Assembly (NCBI GenBank): GCA_016929395.1
Contig: JAFGIX010000027.1
Location: forward strand, 1-64,000
From: Candidatus Zymogenus saltonus
Lineage (GTDB): Bacteria > Desulfobacterota > Zymogenia > Zymogenales > Zymogenaceae
Direction: 5' to 3'
DNA length: 64,000 nucleotides
The position numbers and the translations under genes are program-made. This document shows positions 1 to 8,031 of the stretch, in pieces. Every line of letters begins with the position of its first letter. The stretch's first letter is position 1. A model generated the notes under the pieces. It saw only the letters and a program-made list of their open reading frames with translations, was not told where the DNA came from and searched no databases.

Positions 1-367
1 ATCTTTTCGTGAGCCTCTCCGAGAGGCCCGGGTCTTCGCAGGGGAACCGGTCGCACTGGAAACAAAAATCGACCCCCTTTTCTCTTACGCAGTCCTTTAC
101 CGGACACGCGAAAAAGGCGCAATCGTCCTCCCGACATGAGCGGCACGAGCCTTTTGCAAAATATTCCAGGAGCTCCCGAAACGCGTCATAGTTCTTGAGG
201 GCGGGCGTAAACGCCGACAATCGCCCGACATACTCGCCGAAATTCGGCCCCAGAGAGTCCGCAAGCGAAATGCTCAGGCGCCTGATGTCGCCCTCCACGT
301 GCGCCAGGCATTTCCTGCAGTTGAGCCCGCACGGGGCGATATGTTTTACTATTTCCTGATATTCCAT
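1..367 (-). CDS. DUF3795-type cysteine-rich protein (3' end outside window)
   Basis: The minus-strand frame opens with ATG at 367 and runs off the left edge, so about 122 N-terminal residues are visible. It is cysteine-rich: CGLNCRKC lies near residues 13-20, CRSCREDDC near 75-83, and a CFQCDRFPC cluster near the break. This spacing is typical of DUF3795 proteins, small presumed metal or Fe-S binding proteins of unknown function common in anaerobes. It lies 85 bp downstream of the GalT-like gene on the same strand and may be co-transcribed with it. A purine-rich AAGAGAAAAGG precedes the ATG. The family call rests on cysteine spacing alone. Confidence 0.7.
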   Translation of the reverse strand, partial: MEYQEIVKHIAPCGLNCRKCLAHVEGDIRRLSISLADSLGPNFGEYVGRLSAFTPALKNYDAFRELLEYFAKGSCRSCREDDCAFFACPVKDCVREKGVDFCFQCDRFPCEDPGLSERLTKR

Positions 368-452
368 CCTTTTCTCTTACTTATAAAGATCGGCTTATCT
401 ATAAAACGACCAAATGCGGGCGGATCTCGGCGCTCGACAAAAATCAAAAGCC

Positions 453-1481
453 CTAAGCCCCGAACACCGCCCTTGCCCCCTCGGCCGCTTCCTCCGGCTT
501 TATAATGGTCAGCACCTCGTGGTGGAGCATCTCGAAGTAGTTCACGTCGCTGGCGCCCATTGGGGGGAGCTGGGTCCTCGGGACGATCCTGAGGTGGGTC
601 GGGTAGCCGGGATTTCCCGGCTCCGCAAAATAGATCGACATATTGAAGCTCGCGAAGTTCAGCGAATGAAGGTATTTTAAAACGGACACGATGCCTGATC
701 CCATCGCCGCAAACTTCTCCCTGACTTTTCCTCTAACCGCCATCATATCCTCGCCTCCCTCGAAGATTGCGAGAAACTCCGTGATTCCCATAGGGGCGAA
801 GGAGGCGAGAAACACGATTCCCTCGTCCCTCGCAATGAACCTCTCGCCGAGCCTCTCCTCTTCCCTTACCAAGTCCTCGAAATAGTTCCTGTTGTGCCTT
901 TTTGTGTAGCCCGTCGCCCTCTCGGAAAGCTCCCGCTGGTAGTTGGTGGGTATGTCCCCTGCAATTATCTGTATGTGGGGGTGGATTATGCTCCCCCCGG
1001 CCGTGGGCATGTAGTTCATGTTGATCGAGTGGTGGCGATATTCCGGGTATTTTTTGTAGACCCTTTCCATGAAATTACAGGCGGCCGAAAATGCGTCCGA
1101 AAAAAGTTCGGGAGTGAAGGAGTCCATCGGAACGAAGTGCTCCTCGCCCACTACCCCCACTACGCTGAAGGCGTCGTAAGGAAAGGCGTTTGGGAAGAGA
1201 ACCGAGCTTCCGACCTCTATCCTCCCTTCTGGGACCAGCTCCTCGACGAACCTGGGCGTCTTTTCAAAGACCGCCGGCCTGCAGAAGGGACAGAAGGGCT
1301 TCGTGGCATCGGCTATAGGCCTCTGGTCGGGCGGCGGGGGCAGCGTCACAGGAAAATATATGATCCTTATGCTCCTTCCAAAGAGGGGATCGGTGCGGAT
1401 CTCGGTCGGCCTCTTGGTCAGCTTGAACTCGTTGAAGGGATCATAGAATTCGGCATCCTTTACAATCTTTTTGAACTCCAT
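453..1481 (-). CDS. Galactose-1-phosphate uridylyltransferase-like (HIT superfamily) protein
   Basis: This 342-aa protein resembles GalT, which transfers UMP between UDP-glucose and galactose-1-phosphate. A CPFC pair at residues 64-67 matches the zinc-binding N-terminal motif. An HPHIQ motif at about 167-171 matches the HIT/GalT nucleotide-transfer centre, where the second His of H-x-H is the covalent nucleophile. A downstream segment with paired histidines (MLHHEV) closes the fold. The length is near that of classical GalT (about 350 aa), but the sequence is divergent. No Leloir-pathway genes lie nearby, so the substrate could be another sugar phosphate or the enzyme could be an ADP-type transferase. 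It sits upstream of the DUF3795 gene on the same strand. Confidence 0.7.
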   Translation of the reverse strand: MEFKKIVKDAEFYDPFNEFKLTKRPTEIRTDPLFGRSIRIIYFPVTLPPPPDQRPIADATKPFCPFCRPAVFEKTPRFVEELVPEGRIEVGSSVLFPNAFPYDAFSVVGVVGEEHFVPMDSFTPELFSDAFSAACNFMERVYKKYPEYRHHSINMNYMPTAGGSIIHPHIQIIAGDIPTNYQRELSERATGYTKRHNRNYFEDLVREEERLGERFIARDEGIVFLASFAPMGITEFLAIFEGGEDMMAVRGKVREKFAAMGSGIVSVLKYLHSLNFASFNMSIYFAEPGNPGYPTHLRIVPRTQLPPMGASDVNYFEMLHHEVLTIIKPEEAAEGARAVFGA

Positions 1482-1500
1482 ATCCTGTTTCCTTAAAAAA

Positions 1501-2142
1501 TTATTCTTTCCCCGAACTTCTTTTCCTCCTCTTGATTACCTTCTTGACAAACAAGAAGATGATGTAAAGAGCGGTAATAATGGATAGAATCGTAAAGATC
1601 GTATACGAGTAGACTTCGAGGTAGTATTTAAGCTCCTCCCACTTGAGTCCCGCCCGATAGCCGATGAACATGATTCCGCAGTTCCAGACAATCACGCTCG
1701 TCAGGCTGTAGACGGCGACCTTTATCGCCGGCATCTTGGCTATTCCGGCCGCCACGAAGAAGAAGGAGCGAAATCCCGGCGTGAAGCGATTCAGGACGAT
1801 TATCGCCCCGCCCCACTTGCGTCTGAAGGCGTTTTCGAGGGCCTGTACCCTCGATGCGGAGAAAAACTTGAAGTTTTTCTTGAGGAAATACTTCCTCCCC
1901 TTCGTCGCCCCAAAGGCGTAAAGGGCCATTGAGCCGGCGAAGCTCCCGAGGGTTGCGCTGATAAACACCCAGTGGAGGGGGAGAAAATTTCTTCCCACAA
2001 GGAAGGCGCCGAAAAGAAGGATGGTATCTCCCGGGAACGGGGGAAAGAAATATTCGGCGGAGGAGGCAAAGAAGATAAAAACGAAGACGACGGACACGGT
2101 CTTCGTTTTCATTATCTGCATAAAAAATTCTGTAAAATCCAT
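1501..2142 (-). CDS. DedA/SNARE-associated family inner-membrane protein
   Basis: This 213-aa polytopic membrane protein has the DedA pattern: an N-terminal hydrophobic helix, then an FFPPFPGDTILLFGAFL segment near residues 31-47 (the re-entrant E/PxPGE-like region). A GSFAGSMALYAFG helix follows, then a basic loop and an RFTPGFRS motif near residue 120, and two C-terminal helices before a Lys/Arg-rich tail. DedA proteins are linked to phospholipid flipping (undecaprenyl phosphate or phosphatidylethanolamine) and membrane homeostasis. The gene ends 19 bp before the GalT-like gene begins on the same strand, so the two may share a transcript. The exact lipid substrate cannot be told from sequence. 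Confidence 0.85.
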   Translation of the reverse strand: MDFTEFFMQIMKTKTVSVVFVFIFFASSAEYFFPPFPGDTILLFGAFLVGRNFLPLHWVFISATLGSFAGSMALYAFGATKGRKYFLKKNFKFFSASRVQALENAFRRKWGGAIIVLNRFTPGFRSFFFVAAGIAKMPAIKVAVYSLTSVIVWNCGIMFIGYRAGLKWEELKYYLEVYSYTIFTILSIITALYIIFLFVKKVIKRRKRSSGKE

Positions 2143-2375
2143 CCGAGAGCTAAATGAAATGACCCTTTGAACTTTTCCCCTGCTTTAAGGGGGCGTTATT
2201 ACTCGTATTTAGATACATTGTAAATAAGCAGCCGTCCCCCGGCAGTCGACAAGAAACTTCTGCCGGAATCTCCGATGATAACCCCCGCCGCTGGCACCCC
2301 TCATTATTTCGATACAGACCGACAATATGCGTCGATTCGAACCGCCCTAAAACACTTTGGTTCCCTTTTAAAGGA

Positions 2376-2921
2376 TCACTTCGATATTTTTTTAAAGTAT
2401 TCCACAACCTCGTAGGAATCCCACGCCCTTCCGCCGACCAGACGGGCCTCTATAACGCCTTTCTTATCTATGATGAAGGTCGTGGGAATGCCATCAATAA
2501 AGTAGCTCTTCGCAACGTCCTTGCTGACGTCGTGCATGACGGGAAAGCTGTACCCTCCCCTATTAACAAAGCTTTTCACTTGATATGTCGACTTCATGTC
2601 TATGCTGACGGCCAACATCGCAAAATCTTGGTTTTTCATAGCCTTGTGGAGATTTTCCATCGCCGGCATCTCACTCGTGCACGGCTTACACCATGTGGCC
2701 CAGAAATTCAGGAAAACGACCTTTCCCCTGTAATCCGACAGGGTAACGTTCTTACCGTCAAGCGTCACCAGGGTAAAATCTGGGGCTATCGCTCCCTTTT
2801 TAGGTATAACCGTCGCATTTGCAGGAGGCTCACCCTCACACGCAAAAAAAACAGCGACAATAAAAAATGTCATCATCAAGATGAATCGCCTGCGCGGCTT
2901 TAAACTCGATCTTATTCTCAT
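2376..2921 (-). CDS. TlpA/ResA-like thiol-disulfide oxidoreductase lipoprotein
   Basis: The 181-aa protein starts with a basic stretch and a hydrophobic helix ending in a lipobox-like FFAC (Cys28), so it is probably a lipid-anchored periplasmic protein. The remainder is an AhpC-TSA/Redoxin thioredoxin fold: APDFTLVTLDGKNVTLSDYRGK leads into LNFWATWCKPC (Cys78, Cys81). A GIPTTFIID segment carries the cis-proline of the family. Such proteins reduce disulfides on apocytochromes or other extracytoplasmic substrates. No cytochrome maturation genes are adjacent. It is divergent from larE, separated by about 150 bp of A+T-rich promoter region. Confidence 0.88.
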   Translation of the reverse strand: MRIRSSLKPRRRFILMMTFFIVAVFFACEGEPPANATVIPKKGAIAPDFTLVTLDGKNVTLSDYRGKVVFLNFWATWCKPCTSEMPAMENLHKAMKNQDFAMLAVSIDMKSTYQVKSFVNRGGYSFPVMHDVSKDVAKSYFIDGIPTTFIIDKKGVIEARLVGGRAWDSYEVVEYFKKISK

Positions 2922-3020
2922 AGTTTTTTCTCCTTCTTCCCCTAAAGCTTCCTCCCAAATACAGTTTTAGTACTGGTTGATATTTATATCATACGGTTTC
3001 AAAATTGACCATCTTTTTTT

Positions 3021-3049
3021 TTACAAGATTCGTATTAATTTGATATAAT
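3021..3049 (+). promoter_or_regulatory. Predicted sigma-70 promoter of larE
   Basis: TTACAA (3021-3026) is followed after 17 bp by a perfect TATAAT (3044-3049). The first base of larE lies 26 bp further on, giving a short leader. The -35 matches four of six consensus bases. The region is strongly A+T-rich against a G+C-rich background. Confidence 0.5.
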
Positions 3050-3074
3050 GTTTTAATAGCTACTCCGTAAGATT

Positions 3075-3926
3075 ATGAAAAAAGATTGTTTCGACGCAAA
3101 TACCGGCCCAAAGGCCCTGACCGACTGTATTAAGTCACTAAATCGGGTCCTTATCGCCCACTCCGGTGGGGTCGATTCGACCCTTCTGGTCAACATCGCA
3201 AAGAGTGCCCTTCCTGAGGGTACATTCGCCCTCTCGATAAAAAGCCCCCTCATACACGATTTCGAGATCGAAGCCGCGATCCGCGAGGCCGAGAGGATCG
3301 GCGTCCCCCACTACGTCATAGACTTCAATCCTTTTGAAATGGACCACATCAGGAAAAATCTAACCGACAGATGCTACCACTGTAAGAGGGAGATCTTCAG
3401 GATCATATTGGGGGCGGCCAGGGAGCTCGGCATAGAGCACGTCCTGGACGGAACCAACGCCGACGATACCGATGACTACCGGCCGGGGATGAGGGCGCTT
3501 TCGGAGCTGAAGATCGAGTCCCCCTTTCTTGAGCTTGGGATCGGAAAGGAGATGATCAGGGAGATGTCGAGATCGCTAAATATCCCAGGGACCGAAAGGC
3601 CGCCCATGGCGTGTCTCGCCACGAGGTTCCCCTACAATGATGAGATCACCTTGGAGAAGATCGACGGCGTCAAAAAGGCGGAGCTTGTATTAATGAGTCA
3701 CGGGTTTAAGACGGTAAGGGTCAGGCACCTCGGTGGCCCGCCGAAAACGGCTAAGATCGAGGTGGGCGAATCGGAGATAGAGAGGCTTTTGTCTCCCGAT
3801 TTGAGGGATCGGATATACTCCGAGATAAGGCGCCTGGGATTTTCGTCCGTGACCGTTGACCTCGGCGGGTATCGCTCAGGGAGGATGAACGAGGGGCTTG
3901 AAGGGCCGGACTCGGATAAGCCTTGA
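3075..3926 (+). CDS. larE: LarE-type ATP-dependent sacrificial sulfur transferase
   Basis: The 283-aa protein has an N-terminal PP-loop ATP pyrophosphatase motif SGGVDST (residues 30-36) and a DGTNADD segment near 126-132, both typical of LarE. LarE adenylates the carboxylated nicotinic acid adenine dinucleotide precursor and donates sulfur during synthesis of the nickel-pincer cofactor of lactate racemase and its relatives. Cysteines occur at CYHC (100, 103) and in MACLATRFPY (Cys180), the latter in the region that supplies the sulfur atom. No larA, larB or larC is in the window, so the partner enzymes would be elsewhere. It is monocistronic here. Confidence 0.88.
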   Translation: MKKDCFDANTGPKALTDCIKSLNRVLIAHSGGVDSTLLVNIAKSALPEGTFALSIKSPLIHDFEIEAAIREAERIGVPHYVIDFNPFEMDHIRKNLTDRCYHCKREIFRIILGAARELGIEHVLDGTNADDTDDYRPGMRALSELKIESPFLELGIGKEMIREMSRSLNIPGTERPPMACLATRFPYNDEITLEKIDGVKKAELVLMSHGFKTVRVRHLGGPPKTAKIEVGESEIERLLSPDLRDRIYSEIRRLGFSSVTVDLGGYRSGRMNEGLEGPDSDKP

Positions 3927-4265
3927 ATCCCCCACCGCAAAATTAAGCCGCAGAGCAGTTAATCGCGGACAAACCCCACAGGGGCACGTCATTATGATTG
4001 TGCAAGTTTGTCTGCGCCGCCCGTCGTGTATCATTCCCGCGTAAGCGGGAACTTAGGGGGAGGGTGCCTGTGTGCCGGGCGCCGGGCGGCACTGTCAAAC
4101 GCCGAATTGTCGGTGGAAATTGAACCGATACGCTCAGGCTTTTTTGCCAAATCCCCCTGTTATCCGGCCTCTTGGATTGCCGGAAACCCCCGCCTTAATA
4201 TTATCGGCGGCCCTAAAATCCGGCGGATGAGCGTCTCACGATTTTTTTATAAGGAAACCGATAAC
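3927..4265. other. Intergenic region with one palindromic repeat
   Basis: No gene is apparent in these 339 bases between the convergent larE and GT39 genes. A perfect 7-bp stem with a 4-base loop, TTCCCGC/GTAA/GCGGGAA, lies at 4034-4051. It is the same hairpin family as the arrays at 12.4 and 49.7 kb. The rest shows no coding signal or recognisable RNA. Confidence 0.6.
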
Positions 4266-5834
4266 CTATTTCCCACTATTGCTGAATTCAAAGAGATAGA
4301 CGAAGGAGCCGACCTCTTCATGAAAATCGAGCACCCTGCCGCCGTAGCCTTCTATAAGGACTGATTTAATGCTTTCCACCTCTTCCAGCTTCTTCTTGTC
4401 AAAAACGTGCGAGAATAGAATCCAGACCCTTTCATGTCCCAATATGGTATTAAGATTAAAACTATAGCGCGGCGGATTTTCCCGAATCTTGGCATCGGTG
4501 TAGCATCGATTTATATCAAAATCATATCTCTTTGCGTAATACAAAAATTGGTCAAATGCGCCGTAATAGACATAGACTATATCCCCCTCCCTTTGATGCT
4601 CCTTGATATATACCAAGACGGGCTTGATCTCCTCCCTCGTAATGGGCTTGAAGAAATAGTCCTCCCCGACGAAAAAGGAAGAGAAGAAAAGAAGCCCTAT
4701 TAGAAACACTCCTATAATAGTTGATACGACAGTTGTTATTGGTTTGCCCCTTTTTAACTCAAAGATCTCCCACAACCCCACGGAGAGAAATATCACTATC
4801 GCCGGGGTGATGAAGAGGAGGAGCCTTCCGTAAAAGGGATACCTATGGAGGCTTGAAGCGATCAACGTAAGGAAAATCGGCGTGATCAAGAGGAAGAGGC
4901 CTTCCCTATTTTTCAAAATAAGCGATAAACAGCCGACGAGGGAGACGACGGCCCATAGAATCGGATTCGCAAGATTCATCAGGTCCTTGTTTTCAAAGAT
5001 GCCCATCAGGTTATCGGCATACCATTTGAGATCGGAGATCGAGGCGGGCACGAGGGGCGCAAAGTGGTGCTTGCTCCAATACGACTGGAGGAGCTCGTTT
5101 GAGGTGAGATGTCTCAGGATGAAAAAATATACTGCGGCAAAGCTGGTGAGCCATACCAAGGAGGCGGCAGTGACCCGAGAGAAGCTCTTCCATTCCTTTT
5201 TGAGAAGGGACGACACCGTGAATGTCAGCCCTATGCCGCCCAGGATAAAGACCGAGGGATGGGAGAACCATATGAATACCGCGCCGACAAGTGCGATAAG
5301 TATGGTCCCGATCAGATCGAACTTTCTCTCGTAAAGGTAGAAGGCCAACGAGTAGAGGATAAGGGCTGCGGCGACGTCGCTTGAATATTGCTTGAGCTCC
5401 GTGGAGAAGTAGATAAGGGAATAGGTACAGCAGAAGAGGAGGAGGGCGACGGGGACTATCCTTTTATCGAGGAGCCTCTTTATCACATAATAAAAGGCGA
5501 ACAGCGCGATTATCCCCGAGATCAGCGGAAAGAGCCTCAGCGCATATTCGCTGCTTCCGAACAGGATCGTGCTTGCCTTTTCGATTACCAAAAAACCTGG
5601 CGGAGGGGGCTTTGAAACCGGCCCGAGAAAATCGCTCAATCGACTGTCCAATATCAGCAGCGAGAGCTTTGCCTCGTCCCTCCAGAGAGACCTGTTGCAG
5701 AGATATTGATAGAGGCGAAAGAATATCCCCAGACCGATAATATACCAGGGGAGCCTCTTCGAGAGATAGAAGCGATTCAGGGATTCGACCAGGCCCTTTA
5801 ATTTCTTCTTGCAGTCATCGACACGATTTGTCAT
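4266..5834 (-). CDS. GT39/ArnT-like integral membrane glycosyltransferase
   Basis: This 522-aa GT-C fold membrane protein has a cytoplasmic N-terminus, about 10-11 predicted transmembrane helices over residues 30-410 and a soluble C-terminal domain of about 110 residues. The first periplasmic loop carries LWRDEAKLS (Asp53-Glu54), the acidic pair used by PMT/ArnT-type enzymes to bind a polyprenyl-phosphate sugar donor and divalent metal. It probably transfers a sugar from a lipid-linked donor to protein or lipid on the outer face of the inner membrane. The downstream-strand neighbour is a DPM1-like GT2, which could make the polyprenyl-phosphate sugar donor. The acceptor is unknown. Confidence 0.8.
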   Translation of the reverse strand: MTNRVDDCKKKLKGLVESLNRFYLSKRLPWYIIGLGIFFRLYQYLCNRSLWRDEAKLSLLILDSRLSDFLGPVSKPPPPGFLVIEKASTILFGSSEYALRLFPLISGIIALFAFYYVIKRLLDKRIVPVALLLFCCTYSLIYFSTELKQYSSDVAAALILYSLAFYLYERKFDLIGTILIALVGAVFIWFSHPSVFILGGIGLTFTVSSLLKKEWKSFSRVTAASLVWLTSFAAVYFFILRHLTSNELLQSYWSKHHFAPLVPASISDLKWYADNLMGIFENKDLMNLANPILWAVVSLVGCLSLILKNREGLFLLITPIFLTLIASSLHRYPFYGRLLLFITPAIVIFLSVGLWEIFELKRGKPITTVVSTIIGVFLIGLLFFSSFFVGEDYFFKPITREEIKPVLVYIKEHQREGDIVYVYYGAFDQFLYYAKRYDFDINRCYTDAKIRENPPRYSFNLNTILGHERVWILFSHVFDKKKLEEVESIKSVLIEGYGGRVLDFHEEVGSFVYLFEFSNSGK

Positions 5835-5889
5835 ACAAAAATCCCAAAACGATACGGGAAACGGACAGCCTTATCAGGTTGACGGCCGA

Positions 5890-6528
5890 TCAGTCGAAAA
5901 ACCGAAACCAGAAGATCAGGAAGACCGCCTTTACACCGTCCCACCAGGAGATCTTTTTCCCCTCGGAATTGCTCCTGGCACAATAGCTTATCGGGACCTC
6001 GTAGATCTCGAATCCGGCCCTCGCGACCTTTGCGGTAAACTCCGGTTCAAACCCGAAGCGGTCCGAACTGATCGTAATTTGATCCAGAACCTCCCTCCTG
6101 AAAACCTTATAACAGGTCTCCATGTCCGTCAGTTTTATGTTGTTGAGCATATTGGAGAGGCGGGTCAAAAAGAGATTCGCCACGTATTTTACAGGAGGGA
6201 GGCCCTTGCGGCCGCCTTCGAGGAATCGGGAGCCGTAGACGACATCCGCCCTCCCGTCGAGAATGGGGGTTATGAGGCTTGGGTACTCCTCGGGATTCAG
6301 CTCGAGGTCGGCGTCCTGGATTATAACTATATCGCCGGTCGCGGATTCAAATCCCGTCCGGAGAGCGGCGCCCTTCCCCTTATTCCTGTCGTGATATATG
6401 GCCTTGATATTTTTCTTGATATTTTTCCTTTTGGCGATCTCCCTTACCCGATCCCTGGTCCCGTCCGTGGAGCAATCCTCCACGATTATGATCTCCTTTT
6501 CCAAGGGACTCCCCTCGACCCTGGCCAC
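5890..6528 (-). CDS. Family 2 glycosyltransferase (polyprenyl-phosphate sugar synthase-like), 5' end interrupted
   Basis: The open frame from a GTG at 6528 encodes 212 aa with EDCSTDGT, the DxD-type motif QDADLELNP, GSRFLEGG and GFEPEFTAKVA, matching DPM1/DpgS-like GT2 enzymes. The same frame continues upstream without a stop and encodes the expected N-terminus KLSVIIPAYNE, but it has no normal start codon. An ATG at 6614 is one frame off. One extra base in the A6 run (6600-6605) or in the adjacent G5 run would join it, giving a 241-aa protein of normal length. The gene is therefore either a fresh frameshift, a phase-variable homopolymer or a sequencing error. It sits 55 bp upstream of the GT39 gene and probably supplies its donor. 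Confidence 0.72.
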   Translation of the reverse strand: MARVEGSPLEKEIIIVEDCSTDGTRDRVREIAKRKNIKKNIKAIYHDRNKGKGAALRTGFESATGDIVIIQDADLELNPEEYPSLITPILDGRADVVYGSRFLEGGRKGLPPVKYVANLFLTRLSNMLNNIKLTDMETCYKVFRREVLDQITISSDRFGFEPEFTAKVARAGFEIYEVPISYCARSNSEGKKISWWDGVKAVFLIFWFRFFD

Positions 6529-6614
6529 TATCTCGTCGATGGTTTTGACCTCGTTATAGGCCGGAATGATTACGGATAGCTTTATCTTATCTCCCCCACT
6601 TTTTTGATCGACAT

Positions 6615-7021
6615 CTCTATATCTCGATATCTTAATCTATTAAGAAGTCCCTCCAGCCCTTATCTCAATCTCAATCTCAATCGGCAATCGGTCGGCCCCC
6701 GGCCAATAGAAAAAAGAAGAGGTGTCCCGCCGGTTTTGCTGCGGGAAATCCGCCCTCGCTGATTCAGGTCACATATTATTGTTATACATGATAAAAAAAA
6801 ACATAGAATATGTAAATCCCTAAATAGGAGAAAGATAAAAAAAGGGCGCATCGCAATACGCCCCTAAAAGTCAAATAATTTTCATTGTGGCTTGTTGGAA
6901 AGGCAAGCCCTTCCGCAATTCTTTTGTTGATCGGCCAACTACGGCCCCCGGTCGAGCAATCCCCGGTATCTAAAAGCCACTCGGAGGTTCAGAAATCTCC
7001 AACTTAAAACCACCCGCCTCC
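6615..7021. other. Non-coding region upstream of the GT2 gene
   Basis: No convincing gene is present. A short run of CTCAAT hexamers lies at about 6664-6681. An A+T-rich stretch at 6775-6845 could hold promoters. From about 6930 the plus strand becomes strikingly C-rich and G-poor and grades into the repeat array that starts near 7025. Confidence 0.5.
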
Positions 7022-7024
7022 TCC

Positions 7025-7490
7025 AACAGACAATCAGCCTACCCCCCATCATCCAACCCTAAATATCATCAACTACCTAAATCGACAATCGGCCGACCCC
7101 TCAAAACCCAACTTTATACACCTCCTACGGCCCCCAACAGACAACCGACCAACCCCCCATCGGCCAATCCTGCGTATCACCGGCGGCCTCAACAGACAAC
7201 CGCCCGACTCCCCTCACCTAATCCTACATATCACCTGCGGCCCAAACAGAAATTTGGCTCCCCCCCCCCTTAAACAGACAATCGAATAAACCCCCATCAG
7301 CCAACCCTACATATCACCGGCGGCCCACAACACTCAATTGGCCATCCCCCATAATAAACAATCGGCAGACCCTTCATCATTCAGCCCCACAAATTACCCC
7401 CGCCCCCCCCAACAAACATTCAGCCTCCCCCCCCATCATCCAATCCCGCGTATCACCGATCCCCCAAACAAACATTTAGCCAACCCCGCT
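7025..7490. repeat. Degenerate C-rich minisatellite, ~56-bp unit with ~28-bp half-units
   Basis: The motif AACAGACAAYCGRCC and its variants recur at about 7025, 7079, 7135, 7191, 7244, 7272, 7328, 7356, 7411 and 7468. Spacing is 53-57 bp, or half of that (28 bp) in two places. Between them a second motif, CCTACATATCACCGGCGGCC and variants, recurs. Units are contiguous and diverged, and the plus strand is extremely poor in G. No open frame spans the array. It ends at the stop codon of the DUF1858 gene. Confidence 0.75.
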
Positions 7491-7706
7491 TTAAGCGGAT
7501 GCGCTCTTGTTCAGCTCGTCCAGGATGAAATCCACGTCGAGGCCGTGCACCGCGGCCCCCTCCCCTATCGACTCCATCCTCGATGCAGGACATGCAAAGC
7601 ACCCGCCCTGGAAATGCTTCTTGATTACCTCCTCGGTTTCCGGGTACTTCTTCAAGACCTCGAATATAGTCATATCCGACGTTATTTTCTTTTCCGTGTT
7701 TCCCAT
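7491..7706 (-). CDS. DUF1858 (hybrid-cluster-protein-associated) small redox-disulfide protein
   Basis: The 71-aa protein has the DUF1858/prismane-associated pattern. A KITSDMTIFEVLKKYPE segment is followed by GGCFACPAS with two cysteines spaced CxxC, then a helical tail DVDFILDELNK. The family is thought to be a small thiol redox or metal protein and often stands alone in anaerobes. The ATG at 7706 is chosen because AAGGAG lies nine bases upstream; an in-frame TTG three codons earlier falls inside that ribosome site. It is divergent from the MMPL transporter gene. Confidence 0.85.
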   Translation of the reverse strand: MGNTEKKITSDMTIFEVLKKYPETEEVIKKHFQGGCFACPASRMESIGEGAAVHGLDVDFILDELNKSASA

Positions 7707-7897
7707 TGAAATCAACTCCTTTTTAAAGAAAGTTCCTTTATGTATAAGTTATAATGGTCTACTGTTTTTGTCAAGTAATTTGTTGGGCTCTTTTCACTTT
7801 TTGTGGATAAAATTAGAGAAAAGGAGGCCGCACATTTTATACACGATTTATTTTGTAAAGATATTTTCAAAAAGGGGCCAAAAAGCCCTGTTTCGAC

Positions 7898-7926
7898 TTG
7901 ACTTTGTACAATAGACTCTATATAAA
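7898..7926 (+). promoter_or_regulatory. Predicted sigma-70 promoter of the MMPL transporter
   Basis: TTGACT (7898-7903), a 17-bp spacer and TATAAA (7921-7926) make a near-consensus promoter about 105 bp upstream of the GTG start at 8032. The rest of the 7707-8031 gap, between divergent genes, holds no gene that I can see. Confidence 0.6.
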
Positions 7927-8031
7927 GGGGCTTTAAAATTGATCGGTCAAAACGACCGTCCCCAGGGGAGATCGCCCCGATAATGCAGCGGCTCCCTCTT
8001 TATTTATTGGAGACTCAGAGGTATTCGTCGA

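Noticed and set aside
2150-2407. Minus-strand frame of 85 codons between the DedA and TlpA genes
   Set aside because: It overlaps the end of the TlpA-like gene in another frame and shows no motif or ribosome site.
4008-4364. Plus-strand frame of 118 codons after larE
   Set aside because: It contains the REP-like hairpin and overlaps the GT39 gene antisense. It looks like random translation.
7025-7490. Possible CRISPR array
   Set aside because: Units are contiguous, diverged and of two lengths (28 and 56 bp). There are no unique spacers between identical repeats and no cas genes.
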